Part shown: piece by piece, positions 1 through 10,394 of the stretch
Position numbering within the stretch: the first letter of the stretch is position 1
Layout: every line of letters begins with the position of its first letter
NCBI RefSeq assembly: GCF_029840925.1
Contig: NZ_JAOCDM010000003.1
Coordinates: forward strand, 51,739 to 115,738
Length of the DNA: 64,000 nucleotides
Reading direction: 5' to 3'
Source: Pseudomonas sp. GD03858
GTDB lineage: Bacteria; Pseudomonadota; Gammaproteobacteria; Pseudomonadales; Pseudomonadaceae
Notes under the pieces: model-generated
The model's input: the letters and a program-made list of their open reading frames with translations, nothing else
Told to the model about the DNA's origin: nothing
Database searches by the model: none
Translations under genes and position numbers: made by a program

Positions 1-1130
1 ATCAGGCCCACCGCCATGCCATTGCCGCGCGCCGCGTCCTGGGCCCGTTGCAGGCTGCGCTCGGTCAGCCACTGGCAGAAGGCGTGAAACTCGACCCGCG
101 CCGGGTAGGCGTTGGCGAAGGCCTCGACTTCGGGGTGGTAGGGGTCGTGCCAGGCCTTGGGCCAGCGGCGCCAGTCGGCGCCCAGGCCGGTACTGACCGC
201 TTCGGCTTGCAGCACTTCGAAGCGGCAATGGTGCTCCAGCTGCTCGCCGGCGCTGGCGCGGAAGCTGTCGAAGTCCTGGCGCAATGGATGCTCGCCCTGG
301 CTGAATTGCCGATAGAGCGCCTCGAGCAGGCGCAGGCGGGCAGCCGCGGCCCGGGGCCAATCCACCAGCGCCTGCTGTTCCAGCGTGTCGAGAGTCGTCT
401 GCAGGTCGCAGGTCTCGATGGCCATGCGCACCTCGCGTTCGCCAAAGACGACACCGGGGCTGGCGTAGAGCACGTTGCGCAGCAGCCGGCTGGATGGCGA
501 GTAGGGGCTGAAGTGGTGCTGGTCGAACGCCGACAGGGTATGGATCGGGCTGATCGCCAGGGCATCGGCGCCGCGCTCGGCGGCGTTGCGCGCCAGTTGC
601 TCCAGGGCCAGGCAGTCGCCGTAGCCGCCATCGCCGGGGCGACGCAGGCTGTACAGCTGCGCCGCGATGCCCCAGCAGCGCGGCGGTTGTTGTTCGACGC
701 AGTCCTCCAGGGCATGGCAGCGCGGCGGTGCCACGGCCACGTTGAAGGTGCGGCCATCGATGTCCAGGCGGTGGTAGCCCACCGGCAGCTCGCCCGGCAG
801 GCGCGCCTGGGCGTCCAGGGCCAGGCTGCGCCGGCTGCCGTCCTCCAGCGTGCAGTGCGCCTGGCGGTCGGCGCTGAAATAGCGTTGCAGGTCCAGCGGC
901 TGGCCGACATCGACGGTCAGCAGCGGCGGCAGGTGTTCGCTGTCCTCGGCCTGTTCGACGGCGCGCAGGCTGGCAGCGATGGCGGCTGCGTCGCCGGCCG
1001 GGTGGCCGAGGCCTTCGAGCACCCGGCGCAGCACGTCGTCGCTGACCTGCTGCGGGCGATTGTTGGCGTCGATCCAGTCACGGGCCAGGCCCACTCGGGC
1101 GGCCAGGCGGTGAAGGGGCTGTTCGCTCAT
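1..1130 (-). CDS. malQ: 4-alpha-glucanotransferase MalQ, N-terminal part (runs off window)
   Basis: This amylomaltase moves alpha-1,4-glucan segments between maltodextrins in the cytoplasm. Only the first 376 residues are in the window; the C-terminus lies beyond base 1. The frame reads through without a stop and contains SPIHTLSAFD followed by FSPYSPSSRLLRN, the region MalQ proteins share just before the GH77 catalytic core. The start ATG (1130-1128) overlaps the stop of treZ in an ATGA, so the two are translationally coupled. With treZ and glgA upstream it belongs to the glucan/trehalose operon of pseudomonads. The catalytic Asp and Glu residues are not visible here, so identity rests on the N-terminal half and the context. 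Confidence 0.9.
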   Translation of the reverse strand, partial: MSEQPLHRLAARVGLARDWIDANNRPQQVSDDVLRRVLEGLGHPAGDAAAIAASLRAVEQAEDSEHLPPLLTVDVGQPLDLQRYFSADRQAHCTLEDGSRRSLALDAQARLPGELPVGYHRLDIDGRTFNVAVAPPRCHALEDCVEQQPPRCWGIAAQLYSLRRPGDGGYGDCLALEQLARNAAERGADALAISPIHTLSAFDQHHFSPYSPSSRLLRNVLYASPGVVFGEREVRMAIETCDLQTTLDTLEQQALVDWPRAAAARLRLLEALYRQFSQGEHPLRQDFDSFRASAGEQLEHHCRFEVLQAEAVSTGLGADWRRWPKAWHDPYHPEVEAFANAYPARVEFHAFCQWLTERSLQRAQDAARGNGMAVGL

Positions 1131-2869
1131 GGCGTCTCCTGGTCGCGGGGCAGCAGGCTGACCACACAGCTGTGCGCCGCGAGAGTCGAGTCGGGGTGGG
1201 CGTTGTCGCTGCTGTCGTACAGACGCCGTTCCAGGGGCGGCAGCGCGACCGGCTGGGGCAGGGCGGCGAGGTTGAGGTCGATACGCAGCTCGTCGCCATT
1301 GCCCAGGCGCCAGCGGGCGGTCAGCGCCTTGTCGCCGAGTACCTCGCTGCCCAGGGCGCGGGTGCCGGGCAGGTGCGCGATGACATGGCGTCGACGCAGG
1401 TCGAGCAATTGCTGGTACAGGCCGTGCCAGCCGGCCAGCACATTCTGTTGCCGGGGCTTGGATGAGGCGAAGGTCGCCTCGGCATTGGGGTCGGGTATGC
1501 GCGCGCGCTTTTGCGGGTCGGCGAAGGCATCGAAGTGGGCGAACTCGCCGCGTCGCCCCTCACGCACCGCATCGGCCAGTTCATCGTGAAAGTCGGTGAA
1601 GAACAGGAACGGCTCGCGGCTGCCGTCATCGTCGCCCATGAACAGCAACGGGATCATCGGCGCCAGCAGCAACAGCGCGGTGGCGGCGCGCAGGGCCTGC
1701 GGCGGGCAGAGGCGGGTGAGGCGTTCGCCCAGGGCGCGGTTGCCGACCTGGTCGTGGTTCTGCAGGAACAGCACGAAGGCGCTGGGTGGCAAGTGACCGC
1801 TGGGCTCGCCCCGAGGCGTGCCGTGGCGGTCGGGCTGGCCCTGGAACACGAAGCCTTCGGCCAGGCAGCGGGCCAGCTGGTCGATCGGCCGGTCCTTGTA
1901 GTCGGCGTAGTAGCCTTCGGTCTCGCCGGTCAGCAGCACATGCAGGGCATTGTGGCCGTCGTCGTTCCATTGCGCGTCGAAGCCCTGGTGCAGCAGCGCG
2001 GCCTGGTTGTGCTCGTTTTCCAGCACCAGCCACACCTGCCGCCCGGGCTCGACGGCGGCGCGTACCCGCTGTGCCAGTTCGACGAGAAAATCCGGCTGGT
2101 CGATGGCGTGCACCGCGTCCAGGCGCAGGCCGTCGCAGCGGTAGTCGCACAGCCACATCAGCGCGTTCTGGATGAAATACTCGCGCACCTCGGCGCGACG
2201 GAAGTCGATGGCCGCGCCCCAGGGCGTCTGCCGGTCGTCGCGGAAAAACGGGCTGGCGTAGCGGTGCAGGTAATTGCCGTCGGGGCCGAAGTGGTTGTAG
2301 ACCACGTCCACCAGCACCATCAGGCCGTGGCCGTGAGCCTGGTCGACCAGGCCGCACAGCGCCTGCGGCGTGCCGTAGCTGTGCTGCGGGGCGAATGGCA
2401 GCACGCCGTCATAGCCCCAGTTGCGCTCACCGGGGAACTGTCCCAGGGGCATCAGCTCGATGGCGCTGATGCCTAGTTCGGTCAGCCGTGGCAGGACCTT
2501 CGTCACGCCGTCATAGCCATCGAGCAGGCCCACGTGCAGCTCCTGGATCACCGCCTCGTGCCAGGGGCGGCCTTGCCACGGGTGCTGCCATCGATAGCTG
2601 CCGACATCCACCAGTTCGCTGGGGCCATGCACGCCCTCGGGCTGATAGCGTGACGCCGGGTCGGCCACCTGCAGTTCATCGTCGATGCGATAGTGATAGC
2701 GGTCGCCCGCCCGGCAGGGGGCGACGCCGGTGTACCAGCCACGCTCGTCGGGCAGCAGCGCCACCGGCGGCTGCCGCTCGATTTCCACGCTCACGCTACG
2801 CGCATCCGGCGCCCAGAGGGCGAAGCGCGCCGACGTGGCGTCCAGCAACTGTGCGCCATGTATGTGCAT
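1127..2869 (-). CDS. treZ: malto-oligosyltrehalose trehalohydrolase TreZ
   Basis: TreZ releases trehalose from maltooligosyl-trehalose made by TreY. The protein has 580 residues, usual for the family. An N-terminal carbohydrate-binding beta domain occupies about residues 1-95, followed by a GH13 barrel. Visible GH13 motifs are VDVVYNHFG (187-195), GLRLDAVHA with nucleophile D251, LENE (283-286) with the acid/base glutamate, and NHDQVGNRA (371-379). The start at 2869 was chosen over upstream in-frame codons because a GGAGAG Shine-Dalgarno precedes it and MHIHGAQLL matches the normal N-terminus. It lies 14 bp after glgA and overlaps malQ by 4 bp, so the three form one operon. Confidence 0.95.
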   Translation of the reverse strand: MHIHGAQLLDATSARFALWAPDARSVSVEIERQPPVALLPDERGWYTGVAPCRAGDRYHYRIDDELQVADPASRYQPEGVHGPSELVDVGSYRWQHPWQGRPWHEAVIQELHVGLLDGYDGVTKVLPRLTELGISAIELMPLGQFPGERNWGYDGVLPFAPQHSYGTPQALCGLVDQAHGHGLMVLVDVVYNHFGPDGNYLHRYASPFFRDDRQTPWGAAIDFRRAEVREYFIQNALMWLCDYRCDGLRLDAVHAIDQPDFLVELAQRVRAAVEPGRQVWLVLENEHNQAALLHQGFDAQWNDDGHNALHVLLTGETEGYYADYKDRPIDQLARCLAEGFVFQGQPDRHGTPRGEPSGHLPPSAFVLFLQNHDQVGNRALGERLTRLCPPQALRAATALLLLAPMIPLLFMGDDDGSREPFLFFTDFHDELADAVREGRRGEFAHFDAFADPQKRARIPDPNAEATFASSKPRQQNVLAGWHGLYQQLLDLRRRHVIAHLPGTRALGSEVLGDKALTARWRLGNGDELRIDLNLAALPQPVALPPLERRLYDSSDNAHPDSTLAAHSCVVSLLPRDQETP

Positions 2870-2883
2870 CGCCGGCTCTCCGC

Positions 2884-4443
2884 TCAGTAGTGGGCGTGCT
2901 GGGCCTGCCTGACCAGGTCTTCGTACAGCCGGGCGTAGGGCTCCACCGCCTGGCACCAGTTGAACGGCTGGGTCATCGACAGGCAGCGCATGGCGTTGAG
3001 CAGGTCTTTCTTGGCGTACACGTAGAACGCCCGGGCCAGGGCTTCGCGGTAGCTGTCCACGGTCGAGTCGTCGAACAGAAAGCCGGTGACGCCGTTCTCG
3101 ATGGTATCGGCCAGCCCGCCGGTGTTGCGCGCCACCGGCAGCGAGCCGAAACGCTGGGCGTACATCTGGCTCAGGCCGCAGGGCTCGTAGCGCGATGGCA
3201 TCAGCAGGAAGTCGGAACCGGCGAACATGCGCCTTGCGTCGGTCTCGTTGAAGCCGATGCGCACGCCGATACGGCCCGGATGACGCAGGGCCAGCTCACG
3301 CATGGCCTGTTCCTCCTCCGGTTCGCCGCGGCCGATGATGGCGATCTGGCCGCCTTGGCGGACGATGTCGTCGGCCACGCCCAGGGTCAGGTCCAGGCCC
3401 TTCTGGTAGACCAGCCGCGAGACCACGGCGAACAGCGGCCCGTCCGACGGCTGCAATTCGAACAGCTCGCGCACCTGCTGGGCGTTGCGCGCCTTGCCGG
3501 CCCAGTCATTGATGCTGAAGTTGTGGTGCAGATGCTGGTCGGTGGCCGCGTCCCAGCTTTCGTCGATGCCGTTGGGGATGCCGCCGAGCAGCCCGTGCTG
3601 GGCCTTGCTGGCAAGGAAACCGTCCAGGCCGCAGCCGAACTCGGGGGTGGTGATTTCCCGGGCGTAGGTGGCGCTGACCGTGGTGATGTGGCTGGAGTAG
3701 GCCAGCCCGGCCTTGAGGAACGACAGCTTGCCGTAGAACTCCATGCCTTCCTGCTGCATGGCATGGTCCGGGATCGCCAGCTCCGGGCTGCAACCACGGC
3801 TGTACACGCCCTGGTAGGCCAGGTTGTGAATGGTGAACAGGGTCGGAGTGCTCAAGCCGCGCCAGTGCATGTAGGCCGGGGCGAGCCCGGCCGGCCAGTC
3901 GTGAGCGTGCACCAGATCGGGGCGCCAGTGGGCCATGCCCTCGCCGGCGGCGATTTCCGCCGCGGCCAGGCCCAGGCGGGCGAAGCGGATATGGTTGTCG
4001 GGCCAGTCGCGACCGTTGTTGGCGCCGTAGGGCGTGCCGTCGCGCTGGTACAGCTCGGGGCAGATCAGCACGTAGATCACCAGGCCGTCGGCCAGGTCCA
4101 TGCGGCCGATCTTGCAGGGTGGCAAGGCCGCGTGGCCGCCGAGTTCGCCGACGATGTGGATGGGGTTGTCGCTCTCGACCACCTGACGGTAGCCGGGGAT
4201 CAGCACCCGTACATCGTGCAGATGCGCCAGGGCCCGGGGCAAGGCCGAGGACACGTCGCCCAGGCCACCGGTCTTGACCAGGTCGGCGATCTCCGAGGTG
4301 ACGAACAGGATCTTGCGCTTGTGCCGATTGTGCTGGCGCTGGGCGCCGGGTGCCTTGACTGTCGGGGCGAGGGCCGGTGGCAGCAGCTCGCGGTTATCCG
4401 GGTTGAATGACTCTACGTGAGGTTCGACAGCGGCACTGATCAT
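2884..4443 (-). CDS. glgA: glycogen synthase GlgA
   Basis: GlgA is the ADP-glucose-dependent alpha-1,4-glucan synthase (GT5). The protein has 519 residues. The ADP-glucose-binding KTGGLGDV motif lies at about 57-64, and the C-terminal GT-B domain carries SRYEPCGLSQMYA and NTGGLADT. The conserved core starts near residue 43 (KILFVTSEIADLV). The preceding 42 residues are a low-complexity, probably disordered extension not found in the 477-residue E. coli enzyme; it starts at an ATG with a weak upstream AGAGA. It is the first gene of glgA-treZ-malQ on this strand, preceded by about 0.5 kb without a gene that should hold the operon promoter. Confidence 0.95.
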   Translation of the reverse strand: MISAAVEPHVESFNPDNRELLPPALAPTVKAPGAQRQHNRHKRKILFVTSEIADLVKTGGLGDVSSALPRALAHLHDVRVLIPGYRQVVESDNPIHIVGELGGHAALPPCKIGRMDLADGLVIYVLICPELYQRDGTPYGANNGRDWPDNHIRFARLGLAAAEIAAGEGMAHWRPDLVHAHDWPAGLAPAYMHWRGLSTPTLFTIHNLAYQGVYSRGCSPELAIPDHAMQQEGMEFYGKLSFLKAGLAYSSHITTVSATYAREITTPEFGCGLDGFLASKAQHGLLGGIPNGIDESWDAATDQHLHHNFSINDWAGKARNAQQVRELFELQPSDGPLFAVVSRLVYQKGLDLTLGVADDIVRQGGQIAIIGRGEPEEEQAMRELALRHPGRIGVRIGFNETDARRMFAGSDFLLMPSRYEPCGLSQMYAQRFGSLPVARNTGGLADTIENGVTGFLFDDSTVDSYREALARAFYVYAKKDLLNAMRCLSMTQPFNWCQAVEPYARLYEDLVRQAQHAHY

Positions 4444-4939
4444 ACTTCTCTCCGTCCCTTGTTCTGGTGTGTGCTTAGCGTTGGCTCGTGGGTCTGCTCT
4501 CTGCTCGTTGTTGCATCTTCGTAGTGCGGTCCTTGCCCCGGATTCGTGCGCGCAGGCACGGCACGTTCGGCATTGCGGCCGAAAGACGTATGGACTGGTT
4601 GGGGTGGGTGGGCCTGGCGTGAGGAAGTCCTTTTGCGTCGGCCTACTTAAGTCCTGACCTGCCCGTGTTTTGCAAAGTTCGACTTTTTTGCGTCACATTT
4701 TCCGAGCAAAACACGGGCCGAAACTGGAGTGTAGGGGACGAAACGACAGCAATGTGACCCGTTGGTCATTTTTTTCGCGACGGTTTACCCGCGCAAACGT
4801 TGGCTAGTTGTTGCAAAATATGAGGGTCATGCAGCGTTGGCAGGCGGGTTCGATCCGCGATAGGCGCGGCACAGCTTCGAAGAGGGGCGTCATGGTGCGC
4901 AGGGGAGCCGGTCGGCTCCCATTTGGACGGGGCGGTGAA
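4444..4939. other. gene-free region upstream of glgA
   Basis: About 500 bp between glgA and the 55-residue gene contain no coding sequence I can support. Short open frames here have no ribosome-binding site or recognisable product. The part from about 4650 to 4800 is clearly AT-richer than the surroundings and is the likely place of the glgA operon promoter, but I cannot assign a sigma-factor motif. Confidence 0.5.
4903..4920. terminator. hairpin downstream of the 55-residue gene
   Basis: GGGAGCCG and CGGCTCCC form a perfect 8-bp inverted repeat around a 2-base centre, about 20 bp past the stop of the small minus-strand gene. No T-tract follows on the minus strand and only ATTT on the plus strand, so termination is possible but not shown. 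Confidence 0.35.
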
Positions 4940-5107
4940 TCAGAGGCCGGTGGTGTTGTCTTGCACACGGGCCTGCTGCAGCAACAGGTTCAACTGGGCG
5001 ACCTGCTGACGCAACTGGTCGCGTTCGTCCTTCAACTGGCGCAACTCGTCGCGGCGCACGGTGACATAGAGGGTCTGGGTGGGAGTGGCTGGCATCAGGG
5101 TACCCAT
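4940..5107 (-). CDS. small coiled-coil protein of unknown function (55 aa)
   Basis: A 55-residue reading frame starts at an ATG preceded by GAGGTG at good spacing. The N-terminus [17 protein letters not shown] is followed by a heptad-rich helix with [16 protein letters not shown] and LNLLLQQAR, which predicts a short parallel coiled coil. No signal peptide or membrane segment is seen. It is divergent from gnd and about 500 bp upstream of glgA on the same strand. I know no function for it; a small structural or regulatory adaptor would fit the shape. The ribosome-binding site, codon use and regular heptads support it being real. Confidence 0.7.
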   Translation of the reverse strand: MGTLMPATPTQTLYVTVRRDELRQLKDERDQLRQQVAQLNLLLQQARVQDNTTGL

Positions 5108-5303
5108 GGCACACCTCGCATGGCTGGTGACAATTGGAAGCGTAGTCGCTTCATGCGGCGCGCATTCTGAATTCTTCGCAGGCCCTTGGGAACTTTTTTG
5201 TTTATCGTTGTCGCCCCGTTCGTCGGTGAACCCTCTGCCAGAACGCTGGACTAATCTGAAATCGTCAATTGTTGTAAAGCAAAAGCTACTGGAGCGTCGT
5301 CAC

Positions 5304-6287
5304 ATGCAACTGGGAATCATCGGGCTTGGCCGCATGGGCGGCAATATCGCAAGGCGCCTGATGCGCGCAGGTCACAGCACTGTGGTCCACGATCGCAACC
5401 GCGAAGCCATCACCACCCTGGAAGGCGAAGGCGCGGTGGGCGCCCACGACCTCGGTGCGCTGGTGCAGAAACTCAAGGCGCCGCGCGCGGTGTGGGTCAT
5501 GCTGCCCGCGGGCGAAATCACCGAGCAGACCATCGCCCAGCTGGCCGACCTGCTCGAGCCCGGCGACGCCATCATCGATGGCGGCAACACCTTCTACAAA
5601 GACGACGTGCGCCGCGCCGCCGAGCTGGGCAAGCGTGGCCTGCACTACCTCGATGTCGGCACCTCCGGCGGTGTATGGGGCCTGGACCGTGGCTACTGCA
5701 TGATGATCGGCGGTGAAAAAGCGGTGTTCGAGCGCCTGGAGCCGCTGTTCAAGGCCCTCGCCCCAGGCGTCGGCGACATTCCGCGCACCCAGGGTCGCAG
5801 CGGCGAGCACGACCGCGCCGAGCACGGCTACATCCACGCCGGCCCGCCCGGTGCCGGTCACTACGTGAAGATGGTGCACAACGGCATCGAGTACGGCCTG
5901 ATGCAGGCCTACGCCGAAGGCTTCGACCTGCTGCGCAGCAAGGGCGGCCCGGAATTGCCGGAAGACCAGCGCTTCGACCTGAATGTGGCCGAGATCGCCG
6001 AAGTGTGGCGCCGCGGCAGCGTGGTCACCTCCTGGCTGCTGGACCTGACCGCCGACGCGCTGGTCGCCGACCCGCAACTGAGCGAATTCAGCGGTTCGGT
6101 ATCCGACAGCGGCGAAGGGCGCTGGACCATCGACGCCGCCGTCGAGCAGGCCGTGCCGGTGCCGGTGCTGTCCAGCGCGCTGTTCGCCCGCTTCCGCTCG
6201 CGCCAGCAGCAGGGCACCTATGGTGACAAGATCCTCTCCGCCATGCGCCTGGGCTTTGGCGGCCACGTCGAGAAGAAGAAGGACTGA
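5304..6287 (+). CDS. gnd: 6-phosphogluconate dehydrogenase, decarboxylating (short Gnd type)
   Basis: Gnd converts 6-phosphogluconate to ribulose 5-phosphate plus CO2 with reduction of NAD(P)+. The protein has 327 residues, the short form of the family rather than the roughly 470-residue enteric form. The N-terminal Rossmann motif is GLGRMGG (7-13), GTSGGVWG is the substrate-binding segment, and [16 protein letters not shown] carries the catalytic Lys and Asn. The start was chosen at MQLGIIGLG, after a TGGAGCG Shine-Dalgarno; the open frame extends upstream but without family similarity. Its TGA is followed directly by the zwf ATG, so the pair is an oxidative pentose-phosphate operon. Confidence 0.95.
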   Translation: MQLGIIGLGRMGGNIARRLMRAGHSTVVHDRNREAITTLEGEGAVGAHDLGALVQKLKAPRAVWVMLPAGEITEQTIAQLADLLEPGDAIIDGGNTFYKDDVRRAAELGKRGLHYLDVGTSGGVWGLDRGYCMMIGGEKAVFERLEPLFKALAPGVGDIPRTQGRSGEHDRAEHGYIHAGPPGAGHYVKMVHNGIEYGLMQAYAEGFDLLRSKGGPELPEDQRFDLNVAEIAEVWRRGSVVTSWLLDLTADALVADPQLSEFSGSVSDSGEGRWTIDAAVEQAVPVPVLSSALFARFRSRQQQGTYGDKILSAMRLGFGGHVEKKKD

Positions 6288-7781
<1,494 letters not shown>

Positions 7782-7941
7782 ATGCTGATCGGCTCAGCTC
7801 TCATTGCGGGACCAGCTTGCGCTGTGCCTGTGTGAGTGGGCTGGCCCCGCGTGAGGGCTGAGGTCACTGCGCAACTCCCAGCGGAACGACTGCAACCGCC
7901 AAGGCATCCAAACTCAGGCCCACCCCGCCAGAGGATCCCCG

Positions 7942-9756
7942 ATGCCCGCTCTGATCGAAGACTACGCCCTCATCGGCAACTGCCGCAGTGCCGCCCTGGT
8001 CAACCGCGATGGCGCCCTCGACTGGCTGTGCCTGCCACGCTTCGATGCCCCTGCCGTGTTCGCGGCTCTGCTGGGCAACGAGGAAAACGGCCGCTGGCGC
8101 ATCGCCCCCAGCGACCCCGTCGAACACCGTACCCGGCGTTACCTGGACGACACCTTGGTGCTGGAAACCACCTGGACCACCGCCAGTGGCCGCGCCCGGG
8201 TGCTCGACTGCATGCCGTTGGGCGAGCACAACGCCGTGCTGCGCATCGTCGAGGGCCTGAGCGGCGAGACGGCCTTCGAGATGGACCTGGTGCTGCGCTT
8301 CGACTATGGCCGCAGCGTGCCCTGGGTGGAAAAGATCGACCCGCTGACCCTGAGCGCCGTCGCCGGCCCCGATCGCCTGATCTTGCGCAGCAGTGTCGAA
8401 ACCCATGGTCGCGACCACCACAGCGTCGCGCGCTTTCGCGTGCGTGCCGGGGAGCGCCAGGTGTTCAGCCTGTGCCACCAGGCCTCGCACCTGCCCGTGC
8501 AACCCGCTTGCGATGTCGAGCACGCCCTCGAGCAGACCATCGACCAGTGGCAGGCCTTCGCCGCCCGCTGCCCCGATGTCGGACCCTATACCGAGCAGGT
8601 GCGCCGCTCGTTGCTGACCCTCAAGGCCATGACCTACGCGCCCACCGGCGGCATGGTCGCGGCCGTCACCACCTCGCTGCCCGAGCGCGTCGGCGGCGAG
8701 CGCAACTGGGATTACCGCTACTGCTGGCTGCGCGACGCCACCATGACCTTGCTGGCGCTGATGAACCTTGGCTACTTCGACGAGGCCCAGGCCTGGCGCG
8801 AGTGGCTGTTGCGTTCGGTGGCCGGCAACCCTGAGCAGATGCAGATCATGTACGGCTTGGCCGGGGAGCGTGACCTGCCTGAGTTCACCTTGCCGTGGCT
8901 GTCCGGCTACGAGCAATCGCAGCCGGTGCGGGTCGGCAACGCCGCCTCCGCGCAGTTGCAACTGGATATCTACGGCGAGCTGGCCGACGCCATGACCCAG
9001 GCCATCAAGGGTGGCCTGCCGCGCCATCCGCGCAGCGCGGCGATCGCCCGGGCGATCCTGCCGTACCTCGAGCGCATCTGGCGCGAGCCGGACGAAGGGC
9101 TGTGGGAAGTGCGCGGCGGTCGCCAGCATTTCGTGCATTCCAAGGTCATGGCCTGGGTCGCCTTCGATCGCGCGGCGAGCCTGGCCGATACCACCGAGGA
9201 AGACCGCGAGAGGGGGCGCCATTATCGACAGGTGGCGGATGAGATCCGTGATGAGGTGTGTCGCCGTGGACTGGATGCCAGCGGCAGTCACTTCGTCCAG
9301 GCCTATGGCTCCACTGAGCTGGATGCCAGCCTGCTGCAGATTGCGTTGACCGGTTTTTTACCGGCACAGGATCCGCGCTTTCAGCGCACGCTGCGGCAGA
9401 TCGAACGACGCCTGCTGCGCAACGGCCTGCTGCTGCGCTACGACAGTGACAATTGCAGCGACGGCCTGACGCCGGGGGAGGGTACTTTCCTGGTGTGTTC
9501 GTTCTGGCTGGCGGATGTCTATGTGCTGCTGGGGCGCCAGCAAGAAGCGCAAGGGCTCTATGAGCGGCTGATCGGGCTGTGCAATGACGTGGGGTTACTG
9601 GCGGAACAGTACGACCCGGCGGGGCAGCGGATGTTGGGGAATTTTCCGCAGGCGTTCAGCCATATCGGGATCATCAATACCGCGTTGAACCTTCACCGGG
9701 CGCAATGTCCGGTCAGAGCGAGGGCACGTTGCGCCGCTGCCGAGCCGAGGCAATGA
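7942..9756 (+). CDS. glycoside hydrolase family 15 protein (glucoamylase/trehalase-like)
   Basis: This 604-residue cytoplasmic protein has no signal peptide. An N-terminal beta domain (about 1-215, opening with PALIEDYALIGNCRSAALV) precedes an (alpha/alpha)6 barrel. RNWDYRYCWLRD (254-265) and EGLWEVRGG (385-393) are the GH15 signature regions, the latter expected to hold the general acid Glu. GH15 members hydrolyse alpha-glucans, dextrins or trehalose; the cytoplasmic location and the glgA-treZ-malQ genes nearby fit degradation of glucan or trehalose, but substrate cannot be read from sequence. It lies 160 bp after zwf on the same strand. Confidence 0.88.
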   Translation: MPALIEDYALIGNCRSAALVNRDGALDWLCLPRFDAPAVFAALLGNEENGRWRIAPSDPVEHRTRRYLDDTLVLETTWTTASGRARVLDCMPLGEHNAVLRIVEGLSGETAFEMDLVLRFDYGRSVPWVEKIDPLTLSAVAGPDRLILRSSVETHGRDHHSVARFRVRAGERQVFSLCHQASHLPVQPACDVEHALEQTIDQWQAFAARCPDVGPYTEQVRRSLLTLKAMTYAPTGGMVAAVTTSLPERVGGERNWDYRYCWLRDATMTLLALMNLGYFDEAQAWREWLLRSVAGNPEQMQIMYGLAGERDLPEFTLPWLSGYEQSQPVRVGNAASAQLQLDIYGELADAMTQAIKGGLPRHPRSAAIARAILPYLERIWREPDEGLWEVRGGRQHFVHSKVMAWVAFDRAASLADTTEEDRERGRHYRQVADEIRDEVCRRGLDASGSHFVQAYGSTELDASLLQIALTGFLPAQDPRFQRTLRQIERRLLRNGLLLRYDSDNCSDGLTPGEGTFLVCSFWLADVYVLLGRQQEAQGLYERLIGLCNDVGLLAEQYDPAGQRMLGNFPQAFSHIGIINTALNLHRAQCPVRARARCAAAEPRQ

Positions 9757-9950
9757 GCGTGTTCTCGGCGGCATTTTCGATCGAAGCCGCGCTTGGGTCA
9801 TGGAGCTTGAGTTTCGGCGGCAGTGAATGCGGGCACCACTAAATGGGGTCGATGGCAACATCAGCTATGGTGCTAGGGCGCCAGCCATGGTTGTCGCCAC
9901 GGGTTAAACGTGGAGTTTCCCATATTTGCTTTGGCACAGGAGGGTGAGCT

Positions 9951-10298
9951 GTGAAGGATCTGGCAATGTGGTCCCGAGTTCTGATGTTGCTGGTTTTTGC
10001 AGTCGGGTTCGTCAGAACGCTGATCACGCAGTACCGCTCCAGAAAGTACCTGGGCGACTTGACCGTGCGCTGTCCCGAGTTCCTGCCGGAGACCAAGGGG
10101 CCTGTTTATTTCAAGACGGGCGTGGAGTTCAGGATGATGTCCTTTCTTTACACGCGCCGTTATCAAGGGTTGGCGGACGCCACCCTGCGCGATCGGGGTG
10201 AACAGCTCAGATGTCGATGCATCCTCGATACGCTGTTGGGATGCATGGCTTTGCTTCTGTGTCTGGCGAACTTCGCCTTCACGGCAAACGGTTACTGA
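9951..10298 (+). CDS. small inner-membrane protein of unknown function (115 aa)
   Basis: This is a 115-residue protein starting at GTG, after a strong AGGAGGG Shine-Dalgarno that fixes the start. Hydrophobic segments at about 7-22 and 88-108 suggest two membrane spans with a basic soluble loop between them. I recognise no family. It stands alone between the GH15 gene and the convergent glpT. Confidence 0.72.
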   Translation: MKDLAMWSRVLMLLVFAVGFVRTLITQYRSRKYLGDLTVRCPEFLPETKGPVYFKTGVEFRMMSFLYTRRYQGLADATLRDRGEQLRCRCILDTLLGCMALLLCLANFAFTANGY

Positions 10299-10343
10299 CG
10301 ACCGCCTGGTGCGGGCTTGAGCAAGCATTCACCGGGCTGGCCA

Positions 10344-10375
10344 GTCGATCCCGAGAGGCGTCTCTCGGGATCGAC
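10344..10375. terminator. perfect 14-bp stem hairpin between convergent genes
   Basis: GTCGATCCCGAGAG pairs with CTCTCGGGATCGAC around the loop GCGT, 46 bp past the 115-residue gene and 19 bp past the stop of convergent glpT. Neither strand has a T-tract after it, so it would be an atypical bidirectional terminator or an mRNA 3'-end stabiliser. Confidence 0.6.
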
Positions 10376-10394
10376 CTGCACATCGCTTATGACT

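Noticed and set aside
5200..5303. HexR-type operator upstream of gnd-zwf
   Set aside because: TTGT/ACAA-like half-sites occur (for example ATTGTTGTAAAG) but not with convincing palindromic spacing.
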